Origin: CAZJYI01 sp964550025
Lineage (GTDB): Bacteria > Verrucomicrobiota > Kiritimatiellia > UBA8416 > CAYOBW01
Reading direction: 5' to 3'
NCBI GenBank assembly: GCA_964550025.1
Contig: CAZJYI010000053.1
Coordinates: 3,754 to 67,753, forward strand
Length of the DNA: 64,000 bases
Within the stretch, counting starts at the first letter, position 1, and each line of letters opens with the position of its first letter. This document shows positions 34,779 to 42,748 of this stretch, one piece after another. The notes beneath the pieces were generated by a model, which was given only the letters and a program-made list of their open reading frames with translations, did no database searches and was not told where the DNA came from. The position numbers and the translations under genes are program-made.

Positions 34779-35122
34779 TCTACTTCATCAACACCAGCGG
34801 AGTTGCTGGAATCCTCATTCTCGTTCTTGCGGGCCTTCTTCTCGTAGCGGGCATCCTGGTCATCTGCCTCGCCAGGTCGCGCAGGCACGTCCTCCTCTTC
34901 GCTCTCGCGGCGTCGCTCCCGCTCATCATCGGCGTGGTCGGAACATCCGCGGGCTACGCGCGGGTGCGCGCAGTGGTGGCGAGCGAGTCCGCTCCCGACG
35001 CTGCCGTCGTCGAGCACGGCCGCGCGATGGCGCGCCGCACGACGTACCTGGGAGGCGGAGTCAGCGCACTGCTGTGGGTGGTGGCGCTGGTTGGGATGGC
35101 CGCGAAGCGAGATGACAGATAA
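34775..35122 (+). CDS. Small membrane protein, coupled to the preceding one
   Basis: The 115-residue product has three hydrophobic segments (GILILVLAGLLLVAGILVICL, VLLFALAASLPLIIGVVGTSA and GVSALLWVVALVGMAA). The pattern of helices with a conserved SLPLIIGVVGTSAGY is faintly like ExbB/TolQ proteins, but it is much shorter, so no name is given. GGGAG precedes the ATG. Together the two genes look like a small membrane complex of unknown role. Confidence 0.5.
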   Translation: MIYFINTSGVAGILILVLAGLLLVAGILVICLARSRRHVLLFALAASLPLIIGVVGTSAGYARVRAVVASESAPDAAVVEHGRAMARRTTYLGGGVSALLWVVALVGMAAKRDDR

Positions 35123-35559
35123 GCAACTCGCATTATCCGCCACGGGTGCGGCTCGTGCGACGGGTACCGCTCACCCGGGCCGCCCGGGGCGAAGACGATG
35201 CGTGTGCGAATAGTGGAGGGTAAGCAACATCTGAGGGCCGGAATGGCACTCGGATCAGCACAACGCGTCCACCACCGGGCTTGCCCCGGTGGAGTCATGA
35301 TTGCGCACTACATGCGGAATTCGCCCCCCTTGAGCCCGGAACGAGCGAGAAGAGAGCTGCGCGCTTCCCTCGCACATACACGGGCCCAGGGGGTCTGCTC
35401 CCGCTGGTTTCACGAAGACCGGTCTTCGCTCCACCGGGACGAGCCCGGCGGTGGCGGAAACGGCCAGAAACGGTCTTATCCTAGCACCACTCCCGGGCAC
35501 CGCCACTTCTCTATCGTTCCGTTCTGCGCCCATGCGCATACGCGGGTCAGATACCCGCG
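35123..35559. other. Gene-free stretch with two palindromes
   Basis: No gene is supported. There is a hairpin CCACCGGG-CTTGC-CCCGGTGG (35272-35292) without a T-run, and a perfect 16-base palindrome CGAAGACCGGTCTTCG (35413-35428). Either could be a protein-binding site or a transcript end. Confidence 0.5.
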
Positions 35560-37110
35560 CTACGGAAGAGAGCTCCCCGGCGCCGCATAGGCGGTCAGAC
35601 GGTTTTGCGTCGGTAGATAGAGGACGCCGTCGACAGCGGTGGGGGTGGTGGCTACCGCCCCCAGACGCGTTCGCGACAGGACCTGCTTCTTTTTGCCCGC
35701 GCGCAGCACCCACAGCGTCTTCTTGTGGGTACAGGCGTAGACTTTGCCGTCGGCAACGAAGGTTGATGCGGCCCAGACGTTGCTCCCGAGGTCGTGCACC
35801 CAATGGCGCGTGCCCGTGTCGGCGTCGAAGCAGTGCAGGTTCCCGGAGTAGTCCATGATGTACAGGAGACCGTCCGCAATCGACACGGTGGCCAACGTCC
35901 GTTCCACGTCGGTTGATGCCCAGACCTCCTCTCCCGAGGCCGCATCGACGCAGCAGAGCCGTCCCTGCCCCTCTCCGTGGACGGGGCTCTGTCCGATGGC
36001 TACGTAGACGCGTCCACTGTGAAAGACAGGCGTTCCGATGATCTCACTGGGCCCCAGGGGGGACTTCCTGTTGTAGCGTGAATACGGCACCGGTCGGCCG
36101 TCGTTCATGCGGTAGTGGGCCGGGTTGCAGTCATAGGACCACGCCTTCTTCAGACGTTGCACAGAGCCGTCCGGAGACGGGGCCGCCGGAGGGTGAAAGG
36201 CATAGAGCACCCCGTCTCCCCCACCAAAGTAGATAAGCTTGCGGCCGTCAACAACACCCAGCGACGGCGACGACCAGTGGCCGTGAAGCATCCGTTCGCC
36301 AATCTTCTCGCCGTCCTGTGCCACCAACACGCCCGTATCCTTGTGAAGCACGACGAGGGTAGGTGCGAGCGGCCGCGGGACATCCCGGTGTCGATTGTCC
36401 TGGCCGTTGGATGTGTTGGCGTAGAGGAAATCCCCATCCAGCAGCAGCGTGCTGCCGCAGACGTCGTGCGGAAAAACGTCGAGCTGCTCAAGGAAATCGA
36501 AACGCCAAATGACGTCACCGTCCGTCGGCAGCAGCTCTGCCCCGTCGGCGGCGCCCATATACGCCAGTTCGTCAATGAAGGGACCGTCGTTACCGTTGCG
36601 CAGGCCCTGCCGGTCAAGACAAAGCACCTCCCCCCGTCCACCGATCACGTAGACCCTTTCCCCGTCCACCACCGGCCCGGAACAGAAACCACAGCTCCAG
36701 TGGTTGTAATGGTATGGAGGGACCTTTCCCCCGAAATTGCGCGGAGTGTGCATGCGCCAGATCAGCTTGCCGGTTGCCTGCTCGAGGCACATCAGGACGC
36801 CGCCGCCGGTGGGCTTCACGTGAGGGCGGTCCAGGGCCGCATCGTTCACGCCCACGTAGAGACGCCCCCGGTCAATTGTCGGGGTCGTGTACTGGTGGGT
36901 CCCCGTCCTAACCTCCCACATGGCGGGCAGGTCGGTGAGGTCGGCAGGCAAGCCCCTGGCGGACGACGCCATGTTGGGGGACGCGCTCCCGCCCCAGCGG
37001 GTCGTGTTGTTGCCGCCGGCTGGAGACGCGCCGCGGGTCGCCGATGCGGCCAGGGCAAGCCCCAGGCAGGCGAATCGAAAGGAGAACGGTATCCACTGTT
37101 GTGCATGCAT
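35560..37110 (-). CDS. Secreted PQQ-like beta-propeller protein
   Basis: The 516-residue product begins with a signal peptide (FACLGLALAASATRG) and then shows repeated propeller blades: LYVGVNDAALD, GGVLMCLEQATGKLIWRM, VYVIGGRGEVLCLDRQG, LYAFHPPA, CCVDAASGEEVWAST, LYIMDYSGNLHCFDADTGTRHWVHD, KVYACTHKKTLWVLRAG and VLYLPTQNRLTAYA. These are PQQ_2-type repeats without evidence of PQQ-dependent catalysis. The ATG at 37110 is chosen because the signal peptide follows. The substrate is unknown. Confidence 0.8.
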   Translation of the reverse strand: MHAQQWIPFSFRFACLGLALAASATRGASPAGGNNTTRWGGSASPNMASSARGLPADLTDLPAMWEVRTGTHQYTTPTIDRGRLYVGVNDAALDRPHVKPTGGGVLMCLEQATGKLIWRMHTPRNFGGKVPPYHYNHWSCGFCSGPVVDGERVYVIGGRGEVLCLDRQGLRNGNDGPFIDELAYMGAADGAELLPTDGDVIWRFDFLEQLDVFPHDVCGSTLLLDGDFLYANTSNGQDNRHRDVPRPLAPTLVVLHKDTGVLVAQDGEKIGERMLHGHWSSPSLGVVDGRKLIYFGGGDGVLYAFHPPAAPSPDGSVQRLKKAWSYDCNPAHYRMNDGRPVPYSRYNRKSPLGPSEIIGTPVFHSGRVYVAIGQSPVHGEGQGRLCCVDAASGEEVWASTDVERTLATVSIADGLLYIMDYSGNLHCFDADTGTRHWVHDLGSNVWAASTFVADGKVYACTHKKTLWVLRAGKKKQVLSRTRLGAVATTPTAVDGVLYLPTQNRLTAYAAPGSSLP

Positions 37111-37194
37111 GCCGCAATGTAGGCCGGCCCGCGACGGTCGGCAAGCCGAATGCCGGGGCAAACAGAGAAGATGGGGGAGCATGTAGCGCTTTCC

Positions 37195-37399
37195 GAGAAT
37201 CCCCGGCGCTGGCCGCCGGGAAGCTTCAGGCCCCTGCGCTACAACGCAGATCCGCACACTCTCCGTTCCCGAGCCCGTATAGAGCGAAAAGGAGAGATCC
37301 CGTTGACTCCGTCGCTCGAGCCGGGCTCTGTATGGGCAGCGTACCACATGGGTAGCCCGTCAGCCTGAAGCTTCCCGCCCACAAGGGGCGGGGATTCTC
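37195..37399. mobile_element. MITE-like element with 36-base imperfect inverted ends
   Basis: The left end (37195-37230) begins GAGAATCCCCGGCGC and ends GGGAAGCTTCAGG; the right end (37364-37399) begins CCTGAAGCTTCCCG and ends GGCGGGGATTCTC. They are inverted copies, mismatched mainly at their centres. About 130 bases lie between, with no open frame of note. It sits in the 455-base space upstream of the propeller gene and the cupin gene. Confidence 0.7.
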
Positions 37400-37565
37400 T
37401 TGTCCGGTTCCCACCACTGGAGTCCACCCGGTTCCTTCACCTGCACCCTACGGAGCACCCAAACCCGACCGCGCGGCCTTGACCCTCAAGCGGAAACCCG
37501 CGTAGCATCCCGGCATTCCCTCAACAGTAGCACTTTGCCCGTGGGGGACGCGAAAGGAACAAACA

Positions 37566-37964
37566 ATGCATGTCGAGAATGTGACCGTCCACGCCGATCA
37601 TCGCGGCATCGTGTTTGAGCCCGTTGATGCCGACGACATCGCCGGGAAGCAGAACGTCCACGTTGTGGTCACGCGGCCCGGGGAGGTCCGGGGGAACCAC
37701 TACCACAAGCGGACGTCCGAAGTCATGACGGTCACCGGCCAGGCGCTCGTGCGGGTGAGTACGGACGACGGCATCGAGGACATGGAGATTCCGGCAGGCG
37801 AAGCCCGCCGCTTTCGGTTCGCACCGCGTGTCACGCACACGATCAAGAACACGGGCGATGCCGACATTGTCCTGGTCGCCTTCGCGACCGAACCACACGA
37901 CCGGGAGAATCCGGATACGTTCCGGGATGAGATACTGCGAGGGGGGGCATCCTCCCGACCATGA
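37566..37964 (+). CDS. Cupin protein resembling the CapF C-terminal domain
   Basis: The 132-residue single-domain cupin has metal ligands in GNHYHKRTSE (His45, His47), a following VTGQALVRVS strand, FRFAPRVTHTIKNTGDADIVLVAFATEPHDRENPDT. The RGNHYH motif and the ending DRENPDTFRDEIL resemble the cupin tail of CapF/WbjC-type nucleotide-sugar reductases in capsule synthesis. Here it stands alone. AAAGGA precedes the ATG. A sugar-nucleotide or polyketide-like small-molecule role is possible; the substrate is not known. Confidence 0.75.
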   Translation: MHVENVTVHADHRGIVFEPVDADDIAGKQNVHVVVTRPGEVRGNHYHKRTSEVMTVTGQALVRVSTDDGIEDMEIPAGEARRFRFAPRVTHTIKNTGDADIVLVAFATEPHDRENPDTFRDEILRGGASSRP

Positions 37965-38037
37965 TCTTCCACCGTAATCTCTCGCTCCTGGGGGGGGCGG
38001 GCGAGAGGTTCATGGCGAACTCTCCGTTCTCGTCCCC

Positions 38038-38167
38038 AGTAGGTCCCAGTTGCACTGGGACCAGCACGCGGAGACGAGGCAGTCGCGCGACAGTCCGGTC
38101 TCAAGCCGCAACTGCCCGATTGCTGCAGCCACGCGTTCTCGGAGTCCCAGTACAACTGGGACCTACT
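38038..38167. mobile_element. 130-base MITE-like repeat, copy 1
   Basis: The left end AGTAGGTCCCAGTTG (38038-38052) is a perfect 15-base inverted match to the right end CAACTGGGACCTACT (38153-38167). The interior contains GCGGAGACGAGGCAGTCGCGCG and CAACTGCCCGATT. It lies just downstream of the DUF3160 gene. Copy 2 is at 41423-41537. Confidence 0.85.
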
Positions 38168-38206
38168 CCTCCGACACCATCGCGGCGCGAGTGCCCATCT
38201 TGACAT

Positions 38207-41200
38207 CTATTCCTTCCGAGCCCTTTCCCGCACTACGAACTTCTTCCATTCCGCGATCTTCCTCTCCCTCTCCTCGTGGCCGTGCTCCCTCGTGTTCAGT
38301 GCGGGGCCGTCCGGGTAGATCGCGGTCAGGGCCTGCGCGGCGTAGTCGCATACCCGGAAGCTCTCAATGCCGACGGTGTCATCCAGCAGCTCGGCCAGGC
38401 GCGGGACGGCGCGCTCGGACGCAACGGTCTCCAGCGCTTGCAGGACCTCGCGCTTCTTGAACGTGTTCCTTGCGTACGAGAGCCGGACCAGGACATCGAC
38501 CGCTTCGTCGGTTTCAATCCGCGCCAGCGCTTCCGTCGAGTATGCGGGGTATCTGTTGGGATCTCGCAGTCTCGACGCACCAATGGCCACGAAGTCGCCT
38601 AGAGAATCGTCGTTCCCCCTTGGTTCCCTGGCGAACGCTTCTACCGTGACCCGTTTCGCGATCTCAGGCACCGCCTCGGTGATCCTCAGCAATCCGGCCA
38701 AGCGGATGGCATCGCTCCACAAGGCCTTGTCATTGCCGCGGAGCGCATCGAGTACGATCTGCCTGATCTCGTTCACCCAGCGTTCTCTCTCCACACCGGA
38801 CACCGGCCTCTCCGCTTGCGGGAAGAACCAGCCGAAAGCGCGATCGTCCCATGCCAGGGCCAACACCTCGAGCATCAGTCTTTTGCGGAACGGATCCCCA
38901 GACGCGGTGTAACAAGCCGAGAGCGCACCGGTGATGTCTCTGGGAATGCGGCGCCAGCGGAGCTCATCCAGACAATCGCGCCGAAACCTGTCTTCCGAGA
39001 CGGTGGTCAGGTATCCAACCAGGAACGTCTTCTTCAGTTCTTCGGGAATCCTGCAACCCGCCTCAAAAGCCAGTTTCCCTCGTTGCGTGTCCTCGCCGAG
39101 GGCAAGATCCAGAAGTGCTGGCAACTCGCCCCTCCCCGCCACCATTGCCAGAGCATCCGCGGCATGGCCTGCCGCCTTCTTCCTGCCATCTCCCAGCTCA
39201 CCCGTCCGCAGGATGTTGAGGAGTGTGGGGGCGACCTTGTTTCCCAGCTTGCGCGCGGCGCTCATCAGTATCCAGCGGTACGACTCTCCTTCCGCGAGCG
39301 GCCAACCCGGCTTCATCGCCTCCTCGAAGAAGACGTCGATCCTGGGATCGTCAATGCACAGCAGGGCGTCGACAATCCCCCCCTTCCATGCTCTCCTGAG
39401 CAGCGCAACGACATCGTGCGATGCCACAAAGGAAGCCGTCCAGGCCGGCAGGTTCGGCATTCTCCCCGCGTCCCATCGGGAGCGCCAGTCTTCGTCCGTC
39501 AGACGGTCCGACGCAGGCTGCTTGAACTCGAAATAGGAGTAGACCGCGCCCTTCAGCAGGTGTGGAACGCCGTCCTGTTCCACAACCACGTAGATGGGCA
39601 TGGCGCCGCCGATAGCGACCTCGAGACATTGCCGGGTAAGGTTCTCCGTATGCACATCGCTGATCAGCGCCATCCACGGGTAGTCTTTGTCGGCATTCGT
39701 GTTGAACTTGAAGCCCTGCAGCTCGCCAATGACACTTGCGTAGCGTTCGAAGATGTCCATTTCCTGTTCGTTGAAGTCCTCACCGGCAAACTGCTTCCGC
39801 AGCATCTCCTGCAGAGAGACCAGCAGCTTTCCGAACTCCCTGAATCTCTCGATGTCCACGTCCGGCACGGCTTCGAGAATCTCGATGCTCCTCTGGTTGA
39901 CTCGTCTCATGGCCTCGAAGAACGCGGGGTTCGGTTCAATGTACCCGGGCATGCGATTGCGTGCCACCCCGCCCAGGCAGATCGCGCTCTGCTTGGCGTG
40001 AAGAACCCAGGCATGGCGCAGCGACGCCCACGAGGCGAGTGCGGTCATGACGCTCTTGTCCGCGTAAGCCGTTGTCCTGGCAAACGGCGCCGCCTCTTTG
40101 ACCGGTTCCGACGTGAGCGTCTCCGCCACTCTGAGCAGCTCGACATAGTGCGAGGGTCCGTCCTCCGCTTTCAGCCTCTCCAGGAGTGCCACTGACTTCT
40201 TCATGCCTTCGGCATAGCCGGGGAGTTCCACGTCCGGTCGCCCCGATATCAATTTCTCTGCCTGCCCGGAGCCATTGGCCACCATCATATCCAGACCGGA
40301 AGGGAACCCTCTTCCGGGGACCTTCGGGTGCGTCAGGGCCATGAAGATCTCGCTGTCCGGAATGTGGCGCTGCCCGAACAGCCTCATTCCCTTGGAGTGC
40401 TGCACCCAGTCCTCCATTTGAGCGGCATCGAGAATCATCGAATTCACTTTGGGGTCCCGCATAGCACTGACATTGCGGCGAACCGCTGCCAGGTACTCCG
40501 GTGAAGCAGGCTCGTGTGTCACATCACCAATGGCAGCCGCATAGTCGATGGGGGTCAGGTCGTCGGTCTCCGCGACCAGATAGGTGTATGCCTTGTCGAG
40601 TCTCCGCCAGCGCGCAAGAGCTTCCTTGTTGCGCTGCAGGGCCGATGAAATGTGCACCGCCATTCTGGTCTCGCGGTCGGACTTGAGGCGGAACGCAGCG
40701 TGGCCGTACCAGCTCATCGTCTTGAAGTACCGGCGCAGGGCCGTTGATTCCATGTAGAACCCGCGCGGTCTGAACTGACCGTAGTCCATCTTGTATCCGA
40801 AAAGGGGCGAGGTGGATGTGCCGCCGGCTTTCGCTATCAGGGCAAGTTCCGCTGCTACCGTCTCATCCGCACCGGCAGCTTCCGCCGGCGCCAGCAGAGA
40901 CTGGGCCACGCACAGGTAGCGGATTGCGTCGACAACATCCCCACCCTCTCCCCGTCTCGGCGCCAGGTCCGCGATCAACGCATCGGTCAGCAATGACAAG
41001 TCCGCAGCAGAGGCGGTCTCCACCTTCTTCAACTGGTCTTCGAAAATAGCGTGGAACGTGCGGTGCACCGAGTCCCCCGTGATGAACCGGGGCAACGGAC
41101 TGCCGACATAGGGAGAGAAGATGCGGTGGTGATAGTCCGGAACGACCACGAAACCGTTCTTCCTTAGGAGGCCCTTGCCGGACTCCGGCCCATCGTACTT

Positions 41201-41329
41201 GCCGATTCCCACCACGGTTTCGATATCGGCGACAACATCAACCCCTCTCGCCTCGCACAGCAGCAATCCGCTAGCGAAGACCATCGCAATGAGTGACGGT
41301 GTCAGCAAGAACCGACCTGCAATCCGCAT
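38207..41329 (-). CDS. DUF3160 protein with HEAT-like C-terminus
   Basis: The 1040-residue secreted product has a signal peptide (LTPSLIAMVFASGLLLCEARG) and the DUF3160 pattern: LLRKNGFVVVPDYHHRIFSPY, FITGDSVHRTFHAIFEDQLK, YMESTALRRYFKTMSWYGHAAFRL and later a long helical region. The C-terminal 250 residues look like HEAT/armadillo repeats (VPRLAELLDDTVGIESFRVCDYAAQAL). Function is unknown in the family. GGAGGG precedes the ATG at 41329. The gene is bracketed by two copies of a 115-130 base inverted-end repeat. The open frame extends upstream through the second copy to 41581, which is not believed coding. Confidence 0.82.
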   Translation of the reverse strand: MRIAGRFLLTPSLIAMVFASGLLLCEARGVDVVADIETVVGIGKYDGPESGKGLLRKNGFVVVPDYHHRIFSPYVGSPLPRFITGDSVHRTFHAIFEDQLKKVETASAADLSLLTDALIADLAPRRGEGGDVVDAIRYLCVAQSLLAPAEAAGADETVAAELALIAKAGGTSTSPLFGYKMDYGQFRPRGFYMESTALRRYFKTMSWYGHAAFRLKSDRETRMAVHISSALQRNKEALARWRRLDKAYTYLVAETDDLTPIDYAAAIGDVTHEPASPEYLAAVRRNVSAMRDPKVNSMILDAAQMEDWVQHSKGMRLFGQRHIPDSEIFMALTHPKVPGRGFPSGLDMMVANGSGQAEKLISGRPDVELPGYAEGMKKSVALLERLKAEDGPSHYVELLRVAETLTSEPVKEAAPFARTTAYADKSVMTALASWASLRHAWVLHAKQSAICLGGVARNRMPGYIEPNPAFFEAMRRVNQRSIEILEAVPDVDIERFREFGKLLVSLQEMLRKQFAGEDFNEQEMDIFERYASVIGELQGFKFNTNADKDYPWMALISDVHTENLTRQCLEVAIGGAMPIYVVVEQDGVPHLLKGAVYSYFEFKQPASDRLTDEDWRSRWDAGRMPNLPAWTASFVASHDVVALLRRAWKGGIVDALLCIDDPRIDVFFEEAMKPGWPLAEGESYRWILMSAARKLGNKVAPTLLNILRTGELGDGRKKAAGHAADALAMVAGRGELPALLDLALGEDTQRGKLAFEAGCRIPEELKKTFLVGYLTTVSEDRFRRDCLDELRWRRIPRDITGALSACYTASGDPFRKRLMLEVLALAWDDRAFGWFFPQAERPVSGVERERWVNEIRQIVLDALRGNDKALWSDAIRLAGLLRITEAVPEIAKRVTVEAFAREPRGNDDSLGDFVAIGASRLRDPNRYPAYSTEALARIETDEAVDVLVRLSYARNTFKKREVLQALETVASERAVPRLAELLDDTVGIESFRVCDYAAQALTAIYPDGPALNTREHGHEERERKIAEWKKFVVRERARKE

Positions 41330-41422
41330 GTGCTTCCCTCCGAATGCTACGATGGGGAATCGCGTGAGTACTCCCAGTCTCAACTGGCACATGCCTGAGC
41401 GCGTGCCGAAATCTCGCCCCCC

Positions 41423-41537
41423 AGTAGGACCAGCAAACGGAGACGATACAGTCGCGCGGCAACTCGGTCTCAGATCGCGACTGCCCAATTCCTGCGCCCC
41501 CGCATGCTCTGGGGTCCCAGTGCAACTGGGACCTACT
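41423..41537. mobile_element. 115-base MITE-like repeat, copy 2 (same orientation)
   Basis: It shares the interior (CGGAGACGA-AGTCGCGCG, CGACTGCCC) and the right end CAACTGGGACCTACT with copy 1. The left end lacks 16 bases, TCCCAGTTGCACTGGG, which themselves form a hairpin in copy 1. Similarity continues a few bases beyond both ends. Confidence 0.85.
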
Positions 41538-41818
41538 CCTCCGCAATCATATCGGCGTAGGCAATGGTCTTCATGGCGCAAGGGTCAGGCGACCGGATGT
41601 GTGTGTCAAGGGGGAAGTCCCGGGAGTACCCGGAGCATGAAGCACGGGGGTATGGTGAACAGAGTGGGAACTCTCTGGAATCCACCCACTTCATTCACTC
41701 GCGCCGGAGAAACACCCAGCACGTCCCGGCCGACCAAGACCAGGAATCGGTTGACGATGACGGCGACAATCAGGGATAACGATTGACCATTACCGGGACA
41801 ACAAACCAAGGAGCCCCC
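41538..41818. other. Gene-free stretch upstream of the propeller gene
   Basis: Short open frames exist on both strands but none resembles a protein family. No clear promoter or terminator is seen. The whole non-coding space from 41330 to 41818 also contains repeat copy 2. Confidence 0.4.
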
Positions 41819-42721
41819 ATGAAAAGGACCATGCTATCTCTCGCCATCCTCGCCCTCGCGCTCAACCTCTCGGCCGCGGAGAAGGCCATCCACGGCACGT
41901 TTGACGGTCAGCTTCTCACAACCGGCGCCAGGCGGATACTGCTTCTGGACAAGAACGGCGAAGTCCTCTGGTCACACAAGGGCGGGAACTGTAGCGACAT
42001 CTGGATGCTGCCGAACGGCAACGTGCTTCACGCTGACAACAACGTTGCGGAGATCGATCCCAAGACCGACGAAACCGTCTGGAGCTACCGCCCGGAACAG
42101 CAGAAGGGCGGCGGGACGTTTGCGTGCCAACGGCTGGCCAACGGCAATACGATGGTCGGCGAGAATTCCGCCGGACGCGTCGTGGAGGTAGGCAAAGACG
42201 GCAAGATCGTGTTCGAACTGAAACTCCCCCTCTGCAACCCGGGCAGTCACAACAACCTGCGCATGGTCCGCAAACTGGACAACGGCAACTACCTTGTCTG
42301 CCACAAGGGGGCGGCGCTGGTTCGCGAATACACGCCGAAGGGCGACATTGTCTTCGAGGTGAAGGTCTCCGGAATTGCATTCTCGGCAACCCGCCTGCCC
42401 AACGGCAACACCGTCGTGGGCCACATCGACAGCGTCACCGAGTTCGCCCCGGACGGCAAAGTGGTCTGGGAGTTCAAGAAGACCGAACTGACGGACGTCC
42501 AGGTCGGGATGATCTGCGGGATCAATGTCCTGCCCGACGGCTCGGTCGTCATGGGCTGCTATCGCGCGGTCCACGGCCCCGATGGGGCCGCTGTGCTCGC
42601 CGTCTCCCGCGACAAGAAGCTGCTCTGGCGCTACGCCGTCCCAGAGGGCAAAGGCGACCGCAACATGATGGGTGTCCAGGTTCTCGACGGCAAGGGCACG
42701 CCGCTCTCCGGTCTGCGTTGA
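41819..42721 (+). CDS. Secreted beta-propeller protein (arylsulfotransferase-like repeats)
   Basis: The 300-residue product has a signal peptide (LSLAILALALNLSAAEK) and propeller blades with the pattern W-x-L-P-N-G-N-x-L: DIWMLPNGNVLHADNN, RLANGNTMVGENSAG, KLDNGNYLVCHKG, RLPNGNTVVGHIDS and VLPDGSVVMGCYR, each preceded by an aspartate-glycine turn with a tryptophan or phenylalanine (for example DKNGEVLWSHKGG). This is the ASST/NHL-like propeller type. AAGGAG stands before the ATG. It is convergent with the secretin operon. Confidence 0.8.
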   Translation: MKRTMLSLAILALALNLSAAEKAIHGTFDGQLLTTGARRILLLDKNGEVLWSHKGGNCSDIWMLPNGNVLHADNNVAEIDPKTDETVWSYRPEQQKGGGTFACQRLANGNTMVGENSAGRVVEVGKDGKIVFELKLPLCNPGSHNNLRMVRKLDNGNYLVCHKGAALVREYTPKGDIVFEVKVSGIAFSATRLPNGNTVVGHIDSVTEFAPDGKVVWEFKKTELTDVQVGMICGINVLPDGSVVMGCYRAVHGPDGAAVLAVSRDKKLLWRYAVPEGKGDRNMMGVQVLDGKGTPLSGLR

Positions 42722-42748
42722 ACTAGCGTGCTTTGACCACGGGCATCG

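Noticed and set aside
38207..41581. Longer version of the DUF3160 protein starting at 41581
   Set aside because: The extra 84 codons run through a repeat element, while a good GGAGGG site and a signal peptide mark 41329.
41606..41809. Minus-strand 67-residue open frame upstream of the propeller gene
   Set aside because: No ribosome-binding site or recognised motif.
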